Shown here piece after piece: positions 57,771-64,000 of a stretch of DNA of 64,000 nucleotides. Each line of letters starts with the position of its first letter. Positions within the stretch are counted from its first letter, which is position 1. Origin of the DNA: Lentzea tibetensis (GTDB lineage Bacteria; Actinomycetota; Actinomycetes; Mycobacteriales; Pseudonocardiaceae); contig NZ_VOBR01000002.1 of the NCBI RefSeq assembly GCF_007845675.1, positions 186,001-250,000 on the forward strand. Reading direction: 5' to 3'. The notes beneath the pieces are model-generated. The model was not told the DNA's origin and searched no databases. It saw nothing but the letters and a program-made list of their open reading frames with translations. The position numbers and the translations under genes were made by a program.

Positions 57771-57818
57771 TCAGCTCGTGAACGCCCGCGCACCGGCGGG
57801 CCCACGAAGGGACGGACC

Positions 57819-58559
57819 ATGAGGATCGTTGTCATCGGCGGCACCGGGCTGATCGGCTCGCAGGTCGTGACCAGGCTCGGCGAGCACGGCCACGACGCCG
57901 TGCCCGCGTCCCCGGCGAGCGGCGTCGACACGATCACCGGCGAGGGCGTGAAGGAGGTGCTGCAGGGCGCGGACGTGCTGGTCGACGTGTCGAACTCGCC
58001 TTCGTTCGCGGACGACGACGTCATGAGCTTCTTCCGCACCGCGACGGGCAACCTGGTCGAGGCGGCTCGCAGCGCCGGTGTGGGCCACTACGTCGCGCTG
58101 TCGGTGGTCGGCGCCGAGCGGCTGCCCGACTCCGGGTACCTCCGCGCGAAGGTGGTCCAGGAGAAGCTGATCGAGGAGTCCGGCCTGCGTCACTCGATCG
58201 TGCGCGCCACCCAGTTCTTCGAGTTCGCGGTCAGGATCGCGGACTCGGCGACCTCGGACGGCGTCGTGCGGTTGCCCGACGGTGGTGTGCAGCCGATCGC
58301 GGCCGAAGACGTCGCCTCGGTCGTGGGACGCACCGCGGCGGGTGCGCCGCTCGACGGCGTGCTGGAGATCGGCGGCCCGGAGGTCTTCGGGATGGACGAG
58401 TGGATCCGCACCGTGCTCACCGCCCGCGCCGACGCGCGCCAGGTCGTCACGGACCCGAGCGCGCAGTACTTCGGCACCCTGCTGGAGCAGGACTCGCTGG
58501 TGCCGGGCGACGGTGCCGAGCTCTCGTCGACGAGCCTCGCGGACTGGCTCGCCCGCTGA
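57819..58559 (+). CDS. NAD(P)-binding oxidoreductase/epimerase (NmrA-like SDR)
   Basis: A 246-residue atypical short-chain dehydrogenase. The Rossmann motif is IVVIGGTGLIGSQVV; then VLVDVSNSPSF and VGHYVALSVVGAERLPDSGYLRAKVVQEKLIEES, with YxxxK in the last (Y and K spaced for catalysis). The C-terminal part (GVLEIGGPEVFGMDEW) resembles NmrA-like quinone oxidoreductases. It is the expected COE-type (oxidoreductase/epimerase) partner of the ECF41 factor and carries its promoter. GAAGGGA lies before the ATG. Confidence 0.9.
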   Translation: MRIVVIGGTGLIGSQVVTRLGEHGHDAVPASPASGVDTITGEGVKEVLQGADVLVDVSNSPSFADDDVMSFFRTATGNLVEAARSAGVGHYVALSVVGAERLPDSGYLRAKVVQEKLIEESGLRHSIVRATQFFEFAVRIADSATSDGVVRLPDGGVQPIAAEDVASVVGRTAAGAPLDGVLEIGGPEVFGMDEWIRTVLTARADARQVVTDPSAQYFGTLLEQDSLVPGDGAELSSTSLADWLAR

Positions 58560-58575
58560 GTCACCGCGGATGGGA

Positions 58576-59451
58576 TCAGGGGTCGCCGTCCGGCGACCTC
58601 TGCCATTCCCAGTTGATGCCGACGACGCCCGCCGCCATGCCCTCGGCCGTGATGTGCACGGCGTGGTGGGTGTTGAGCGGCAGCTCGGTGACCCGGTGCC
58701 TGCCGTCGTACAGGTCCGCCCGGTAGTACCCGCGCACGACCGCGGGCAACGCGTCGGGGTGGAACCGGACCTCCAGCAGGAACGTGCCCTCCGGCTGGCG
58801 GAAGCCGTGCGCGAAGTCCGTGCTCGCCGCAGGGTTGTGCACCTCGCACTCGTACAGCCACGTCTCGCCTGCCGCGAGCGGCTGACCGAACAGCACCTCG
58901 ACGACCAGCGCGCCACCGGGGTCGTGCCGCAGCAGCCTGCCGGTGGCGCAGTTGCGCACCGGCCGCACGGCGACCTGGTCGATGACGCCGTCCTGCGCGC
59001 CGAAGTACCGCAGGGTCGTGCGGTCCACGCCGTCGCGGCGGGCGCGGACGAGACTTCGGATGCCGAGCGTGGCCGTGCGGCGGTCCGCGCCGACGGTGAC
59101 GGTGTGCTCGACGGTGATCGGTTCCAGGTCCCAGGAGTAGGCGCGGGGCACGGCCTGCAGCAGTTCGCCCAGCGCGCCGCTGCGTTCGTCGACGCCCAGC
59201 CGGGGCGCGCGGAGCAGTCCGGTCAGCGTCCGGGGAGGCAGTTCGAGTATCTCCTCGAGCGCGCCGACGGCCTTCAGCGAGTGGGGCCGCCGCGGTGAGG
59301 TGCGGCCGTGCTGCCAGTCGCTGAGCGTGGCGAGGCCGACCCGGATTCCCTGTTGCGCCAACCGTGAGCGCAGCCGTTCGAGCGGCAGGCCACGCTGGTG
59401 GATCGCCTCCCGCAGCACGACGTGGAACGGCCCCGGCACGCGACCGATCAT
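58576..59451 (-). CDS. Helix-turn-helix (XRE-like) protein of unknown function
   Basis: A 291-residue protein. The first 60 residues form an XRE-like domain (VLREAIHQRGLPLERLRSRLAQQGIRVGLATLSDWQHGR). The remainder is a beta-rich domain (SWDLEPITVEHTVTVGADRRTATLGIRSLVRARRDGVDR) of no known family, which may bind a ligand. It is divergent from the second GH92 gene across 174 bp and could regulate it. ATG 59451 is chosen; GTG or ATG at 59466 is an alternative. Confidence 0.75.
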   Translation of the reverse strand: MIGRVPGPFHVVLREAIHQRGLPLERLRSRLAQQGIRVGLATLSDWQHGRTSPRRPHSLKAVGALEEILELPPRTLTGLLRAPRLGVDERSGALGELLQAVPRAYSWDLEPITVEHTVTVGADRRTATLGIRSLVRARRDGVDRTTLRYFGAQDGVIDQVAVRPVRNCATGRLLRHDPGGALVVEVLFGQPLAAGETWLYECEVHNPAASTDFAHGFRQPEGTFLLEVRFHPDALPAVVRGYYRADLYDGRHRVTELPLNTHHAVHITAEGMAAGVVGINWEWQRSPDGDP

Positions 59452-59625
59452 GCACCCTCTGGCCACCGCGAAACCAGCACCAGGCCGAAAGATCCAGTCT
59501 TCGAGGCGCCGGCCCCCGCGTCAACATCCGAAACTCCGGAACGGTTCGCGGCGCCGCGAAGGAGTAGGACCTACCTGTACCCGCGCGCACCGCCGCCCGT
59601 CGCGGACGACGAGAGGCGGAAACGC

Positions 59626-62016
59626 ATGCCCGCGCGTTTCAGGACCCGGCTCCGGCAGGCGATCGCCATCAGCGCTCTGGTCGCCGGGACCGTTGTTCCG
59701 GTGCCGGCACAGGCGGCTCCGGTGGCGAACCCCGCGAGCTACGTCGACACGCTCATCGGCACCGAGGGCCGTGGCGAGACGTGGCCGGGCGCGGACACCC
59801 CGTTCGGCATGGTGCAGTGGAGCCCGGAGAACACGAGGGGCAACCAGAACCGCACGCCCTCGCCGGGTGGTTACGACTACAAGGCCACGAGGATCCGCGG
59901 GTTCGCGTTGACCCACCTGTCCGGCACCGGGTGCGCGGGCGCGTCCGGCGACATCCCGTTCCTGCCGTACGCGGGCACGGTGACCACGTCGCCGACGGCG
60001 GACACCACCGATGCCGTCTACGCCACGAACTTCGCGCACGCCAACGAGTCCGGCAAGGCCGGGAGCTACCGGGTGAAGCTCGACTCCGGCGTGGACGTCG
60101 AGCTGAGCGCGACGACCCGGACGGGCTCCGGCCGGTTCACCTACCCGGCGGGCACGGCCAGCATGCTGCTGCGCACATCCAGCTCCGAGGTCGGCAGCGG
60201 CGCCGCGGTCACCAGCATCGACCCGGCCACCCGCACGATCAGCGGCTCGGTCACCAGCGGCAACTTCTGCGGCTACATCAACCCGATCGGCAGGCGCAGC
60301 TACTACACGCTGCACTTCACCGTCACCTTCGACAAACCGTTCTCCACCACGGGAACGTGGGAGAACGACGTGGTGCGGCCGGGCACGACCAGCGCCTCCG
60401 GTGGCACGACCTACGGCACCGCGGGCTGGCCGGAACCGGGCAAGGGCTCCGGCGGGTACGTGACGTTCGACCTCAGCTCCGGTCGCACGGTCAACGCGCG
60501 GGTGGGCATCTCGTACGTCAGCGCCGCCAACGCGCGGGCCAACCTCGCGGCCGAGAACCCGGCGGGCACGACGTTCGACGCGGTCAAGCAGCGAGCGTTC
60601 ACCGCCTGGAACACCGAGCTGGGCAGGCTCGAGGTCACCGGCGGCACCCCCGCCCAGCTGACGACGTTCTACACGGCGGCGTACCACTCGTTGTTGCACC
60701 CCAACGTGTTCAGCGACGTCAACGGCCAGTACACCGGCATGGATCAAAAGGTGCACACGGTGTCCGCCGGGCAGCGGGCGCAGTACGCGAACTTCTCCGG
60801 CTGGGACGTCTACCGCGGCCAGCTGCAGCTGGTGACACTGCTCCGTCCGGACGCCGGCTCCGACATCGCGCAGTCGTTGCTCAACCAGGCCACCCAGAAC
60901 AACGGCGTGTGGGACAGGTGGACGCACAACCAGGGCGGCACGCACGTCATGAACGGCGACCCCGCGCACGCCGCGCTGCCCAGCATCCACGCGTTCGGCG
61001 GCACCCGCTTCGACACGCGGGCCGCGCTCGCGTCGATGGTGCACTCGGCGACCACCGTCACCCCCGAGGACCTGAGCCGCGACGGCTGGAACGTCATGGT
61101 CGTCGGGGAACGCCCGTCGCTCGACAAGTGGCTGTCGATCCACTACATCCCGGCGAACGGCAACGCGTGGGGCGGCGCGGCGGAGACGCTGGAGGAGTCC
61201 ATCGCCGACTTCTCGCTCAGCCAGTTCGCGCGCAAGCTCGGTGACACCGGCCGGTACTCCGAGTTCATCAAGCGCGGCCAGTACTGGAAGAACGTCTTCC
61301 ACCCGGCGCGCAAGTACGTCCAGAACCGCGAGGCAGACGGCACCTGGCCCGCGCACGACCCGGCGAGCGGAGCCGGTTTCGCCGAGGGCAGCTCGGCGCA
61401 GTACACGTGGATGGTGCCGCACAACGGCAAGGCGCTGATCACCATGATGGGAGGCAACGCCGAGGCGACCGCCAGGCTGGACAACTTCTTCCACAACGTC
61501 GACGGCACCTGGGCGTTGAGCGGCAAGGGCGGGCTCAAGGCGGAGATGGCCAACGAGCCGTCGATCACCGCGCCGTGGATGTACAGCTTCGCGGGCAGCC
61601 CGTACAAGACCCAGGAGACGATCCGCGAGATCGTCAACACCCTGTGGTCGGCGGCTCCCAGCGGCATTCCCGGCCAGGACGACCTCGGCGCGATGTCCGC
61701 TTGGTACGTCTTCGGCGCGATGGGCATGCACCCGCTCACCCCCGGCCGCGCCGAGATGCTGCTGGCGAGCCCGCTGTTCGAGCGGATCGTCGTGAAGCGG
61801 AGCAACGGCGTCATGCTGACGATCACCGCTCCGGGGGCGTCGGCGGACACGAAGTACGTCCAGAGCCTGGCGGTGAACGGGGCCGCGTCGACCAAGGCGT
61901 GGCTGCCCGAGTCGCTGGTGCAGAGAGGTGGCACGGTCGGCTTCACACTGGGGTCGAAGCCGAACACGTCGTGGGGCAGTTCGCCCGCCGACGCACCACC
62001 GTCGTTCGATTCCTGA
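59626..62016 (+). CDS. Secreted GH92 family alpha-mannosidase (single-module paralogue)
   Basis: A 796-residue exported GH92 enzyme. Residues 1-28 are the signal peptide ending PAQA. It is closely similar along its full length to the GH92 region of the gene at 1161, with the same catalytic aspartates at D685-D686 in GQDDLGAMSAW and identical runs such as NFSGWDVYRGQLQLVTLLRPD. It ends right after the catalytic domain and lacks the F5/8C domain. GAGAGGCGG precedes ATG 59626. The frame is open further up, but that part overlaps the HTH gene's regulatory region. A perfect palindromic terminator follows. Confidence 0.95.
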   Translation: MPARFRTRLRQAIAISALVAGTVVPVPAQAAPVANPASYVDTLIGTEGRGETWPGADTPFGMVQWSPENTRGNQNRTPSPGGYDYKATRIRGFALTHLSGTGCAGASGDIPFLPYAGTVTTSPTADTTDAVYATNFAHANESGKAGSYRVKLDSGVDVELSATTRTGSGRFTYPAGTASMLLRTSSSEVGSGAAVTSIDPATRTISGSVTSGNFCGYINPIGRRSYYTLHFTVTFDKPFSTTGTWENDVVRPGTTSASGGTTYGTAGWPEPGKGSGGYVTFDLSSGRTVNARVGISYVSAANARANLAAENPAGTTFDAVKQRAFTAWNTELGRLEVTGGTPAQLTTFYTAAYHSLLHPNVFSDVNGQYTGMDQKVHTVSAGQRAQYANFSGWDVYRGQLQLVTLLRPDAGSDIAQSLLNQATQNNGVWDRWTHNQGGTHVMNGDPAHAALPSIHAFGGTRFDTRAALASMVHSATTVTPEDLSRDGWNVMVVGERPSLDKWLSIHYIPANGNAWGGAAETLEESIADFSLSQFARKLGDTGRYSEFIKRGQYWKNVFHPARKYVQNREADGTWPAHDPASGAGFAEGSSAQYTWMVPHNGKALITMMGGNAEATARLDNFFHNVDGTWALSGKGGLKAEMANEPSITAPWMYSFAGSPYKTQETIREIVNTLWSAAPSGIPGQDDLGAMSAWYVFGAMGMHPLTPGRAEMLLASPLFERIVVKRSNGVMLTITAPGASADTKYVQSLAVNGAASTKAWLPESLVQRGGTVGFTLGSKPNTSWGSSPADAPPSFDS

Positions 62017-62031
62017 CCGCCGTCGGGCGCG

Positions 62032-62063
62032 ACGAGGTCCAGCCCGCGCGGGCTGGACCTCGT
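62032..62063. terminator. Perfect palindromic bidirectional terminator
   Basis: Arms 62032-62047 and 62048-62063 are perfect 16-bp inverted repeats (ACGAGGTCCAGCCCGC and its complement), followed by TTG. They fill the gap between convergent GH92 and amidohydrolase genes. Confidence 0.8.
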
Positions 62064-62077
62064 TGTCCGCCTTGCGG

Positions 62078-63526
62078 TCAGGCCTCCGGTGGTGGTGTCA
62101 GGATGCCGCCCGCCGCCGTGCGGATGCGCAGCGAGGACGCCTTGACGTTGCGGACCAGCTTGTCGACGTCGTAGGCGACGAGCTTGCCGCCGCGCTTGAG
62201 GATGCGGCCGTCCACGAGGACGGTGTCGACGTTCGCCGGCGTGGCGGACTGCACGACGGTGGTCTCGATGTTGGCGATCGGCGCGATGTTCACGTCGTTG
62301 GTGCGGATGAGGATGATGTCCGCGCGCTTGCCGACGGTGAGCGACCCCGTCGCGTCGCCGAGTCCCAGCGCCCGCGCGCCGTTGATCGTGGCCATGGTGA
62401 GGACGTCCCGGAAGCCGATCTCGGGCAGCGTCGCGGACGGCGTGCCCTGCCACGGGATTCCGGTGTTCCAGGTGAGCCGCATGGTCTCGAACATGTCGGG
62501 CGGCGCGATCGAGGTCGCGTCGGACGACAGGGAGACGCTGACCCCGGCCCTGCGCAGGCGCAGCAGCGTGTCGCGGGGATCGCCCGCGCTGCCGAGCCGG
62601 AACTCCGAGTGCGTGGACCAGGCCAGCGGCGTCCTGGTCCTGGCCAGGATCTCCATGTCGCTGTCGAGTGCGGTGATGTAGTGGCAGAGCAGCACGTTCG
62701 GGCCGAGCCACCCGCGTCGCTCGTAGTCGGCGGCGTCGACGATCCGGGGTGGTGCCTGGCCCGCGTGGATCGCGACGGGCAGCCCGCGCCCCATCGCCGC
62801 TTCCATGTCAGTGATGAAGGCGGCCTCGGTGCTCTGCGAGAGTCCGCGCAGGTTGATGCCGAAATGGACGAGGCCGTCGAACGCGGTGCCGCCGGGGAAG
62901 TACTGCCGCCGCACCCGGTCCAGGTCGGTGAAATCGACCGGCTGTTCCCGCGGCATTTGGTCGATGTGACCGTAGGAGTACCGGGCGCGCACCATCGCGT
63001 CCCGATGTGCGCGCAACTCGGCGTCCGCGTGTGCCGGTGTGCGGGTGTTGTTCGACCAGTTGTGCACCGTGGTGACGCCCGCGTTCACCAGTTCGACGAG
63101 GCCGAGCAGGACGCTGTTGTAGAAATCGCGCGGCTCGTAATGCGTCGACGTGGCCCGTTTCGCCGCGAAGTAACCGAATCCGTCCGCGATGTAGTTCCGG
63201 CCGAGCGCGCTCCACATGTGGTAATGCGTGTTGACGAAGCCGGGCATGACGATCATGTCCGTCGCGTCGATGATCTTGGCGCCGCGTGCGGGCAAGTTGC
63301 GGCCGACGGCTTCGATCCGGCCGTCGTCGACGAGGACGTCACCTCGGGGCAGGGTCCCGAGTGCCGGATCGACGGTCACCACCGATCCGCCTTTGATGAG
63401 GTACCTGCCCCGGCGGCCGGGTGGTTCGTGCGGAGCGGGATCCGCCTGTGCGATGCCCGCTCCGCTCGCCGTGGTGACCACGGCCGCCGCGCCCAGCGCC
63501 TTCGTCAGAGTCCTGCGGTTGATCAT
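62078..63526 (-). CDS. Tat-exported amidohydrolase (TrzA/AtzA-SsnA type)
   Basis: A 482-residue metal-dependent hydrolase. The leader NRRTLTKALGAAAVVTTASGAG carries twin arginines, so export by Tat is likely. The barrel has the metal HxH in FVNTHYHMW, further ligands in HAGQ, CHYITALDSD and SSDATSI, and the typical flanking beta-sandwich ends (LIKGGSVVTVDPALG and VLVDGRILKRGGKLV). Relatives deaminate or dechlorinate guanine, cytosine, S-adenosylhomocysteine or triazines. An extracytoplasmic position is unusual for those. AGAGGTGG precedes the ATG. Confidence 0.88.
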   Translation of the reverse strand: MINRRTLTKALGAAAVVTTASGAGIAQADPAPHEPPGRRGRYLIKGGSVVTVDPALGTLPRGDVLVDDGRIEAVGRNLPARGAKIIDATDMIVMPGFVNTHYHMWSALGRNYIADGFGYFAAKRATSTHYEPRDFYNSVLLGLVELVNAGVTTVHNWSNNTRTPAHADAELRAHRDAMVRARYSYGHIDQMPREQPVDFTDLDRVRRQYFPGGTAFDGLVHFGINLRGLSQSTEAAFITDMEAAMGRGLPVAIHAGQAPPRIVDAADYERRGWLGPNVLLCHYITALDSDMEILARTRTPLAWSTHSEFRLGSAGDPRDTLLRLRRAGVSVSLSSDATSIAPPDMFETMRLTWNTGIPWQGTPSATLPEIGFRDVLTMATINGARALGLGDATGSLTVGKRADIILIRTNDVNIAPIANIETTVVQSATPANVDTVLVDGRILKRGGKLVAYDVDKLVRNVKASSLRIRTAAGGILTPPPEA

Positions 63527-63596
63527 CTGCCACCTCTGTCAGGGGGAGTCGGCACACGTGTGCCCGCACCCTAACCGGCAGAGGTATGCGTCATGA

Positions 63597-64000
63597 TCAT
63601 CTGACTTGGTCCAGTGGTCGCAAATGCTTCTCGACGTCGGTGATCACCGCGTCGACCTGCGGCCGGAACCACGACTGCTTGTCCTTCGCCGCCTGACGTT
63701 GCGCGATTTCGTCCACATTGGACGAAGAGACCACGAGACCGGGCGTGACCAGCCAGCCCTCGGGCAGCTGCCGGACGTCCTTCGCGTGCTGGGCCAGCAG
63801 CCACCCGGCCGCCGCGCCCTTGACGAAGTGCTCGGCGGAGACCGACGCGAACAGGTTGCCGTCCTTGATGCCCTGCAATGCACGAGGGTCGAGGCTGAAC
63901 CCGCCTGCCAGCCACTTCCCCTTGGTGTCGGCGCGCACGGTGGCGAGGTTGACCGCGTCGATGTCACCGGTGCCCAGGAACGCGACGGCGTCCGGGTTGG
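63597..64000 (-). CDS. Sugar ABC transporter substrate-binding protein (C-terminal part)
   Basis: The C-terminal 133 residues of a periplasmic-binding-protein type 1 (RbsB-like) protein. They begin NPDAVAFLGTGDIDAVNL (a hinge strand with the GTGDIDA ligand contact), then GGFSLDPRALQGIKDG and a helix KGAAAGWLLAQHAK. The gene starts outside the window. Sugars such as ribose, xylose or inositol are usual ligands. It is 70 bp upstream of the amidohydrolase gene on the same strand. Confidence 0.85.
   Translation of the reverse strand, partial: NPDAVAFLGTGDIDAVNLATVRADTKGKWLAGGFSLDPRALQGIKDGNLFASVSAEHFVKGAAAGWLLAQHAKDVRQLPEGWLVTPGLVVSSSNVDEIAQRQAAKDKQSWFRPQVDAVITDVEKHLRPLDQVR

Noticed and set aside
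59521-61731. A 736-codon antisense frame opposite the second GH92 gene
   Set aside because: It is a GC-driven shadow; the plus-strand gene has a signal peptide and full GH92 motifs.
1-64000. CRISPR arrays, tRNA or rRNA genes, insertion sequences, prophage genes
   Set aside because: No regularly spaced repeats, cloverleaf-like sequences, transposase motifs or phage structural genes were seen on reading through; a tRNAscan or ISfinder search would settle it.

Overview
The window is high-GC DNA from a filamentous actinomycete, most likely a member of the Pseudonocardiaceae or a close relative. This is judged from codon use and gene content: four AfsR/SARP-type regulators, an ECF41 sigma factor, an actinobacterial Ser/Thr kinase, DUF6230/DUF6114, DUF6745 and DUF4360 families, and a large secretome. 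No rRNA, tRNA, CRISPR array, transposase or phage gene was seen. The first and last genes run off the ends.

Layout. 1-7.5 kb: start of a PLP enzyme gene, a MerR regulator with a MerR-type promoter, a secreted GH92 mannosidase with a C-terminal F5/8C domain, a truncated hemoglobin, a DUF1345 membrane protein, a NarL-type two-component pair and a DUF6223 protein. 7.5-13.3 kb: a TPR protein, DoxX and a divergent TetR regulator, then the first AfsR-like regulator. 13.3-17 kb: a decayed alpha/beta-hydrolase gene, then a 4-hydroxybenzoate module (PobA, an aromatic-acid MFS transporter and a divergent IclR regulator). 17-23 kb: the second AfsR-like regulator, divergent from an operon of a secreted I36-type inhibitor and a MacB-like ABC transporter. 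The shared promoter region carries 11-bp-period direct repeats of the kind SARPs bind. 23-29.5 kb: an NCS2 purine permease, a second two-component system and a DrrAB-like ABC exporter. 29.5-41 kb: the third AfsR-like regulator, DinB, a secreted S1 protease with a strong 5' hairpin, a GH5-like protein with altered active-site residues, several small secreted proteins, an O-methyltransferase, DUF6230/DUF6114 and an SGNH lipoprotein.

41-47 kb: a minus-strand run of a PrnB-like heme protein, a conserved small protein, a nitrilase-family amidase and an aromatic-amino-acid decarboxylase, with a divergent MFS transporter. It reads like a small uncharacterised pathway for aromatic amino acids or amines. 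47-54 kb: a ricin-type lectin, an XRE-SARP chimeric regulator, a Ser/Thr kinase with WD40 repeats and a WGR-DUF4132 giant. 54-64 kb: a secreted lyase-like protein under a LacI/cre-like operator, a DUF6745 pair, an ECF41 sigma factor with its oxidoreductase partner and a matching promoter, an HTH protein, a second GH92 mannosidase paralogous to the first, a Tat-exported amidohydrolase and part of a sugar-binding protein.

The common themes are secreted glycan- and protein-acting enzymes (two GH92, GH5, lyase-like, lectin, protease, SGNH) and an unusually dense layer of regulators, most of them next to the small transport or secretion operons they probably control. Several genes look leaderless, with an actinobacterial TANNNT -10 box 6-8 nt before the start codon and no Shine-Dalgarno sequence.
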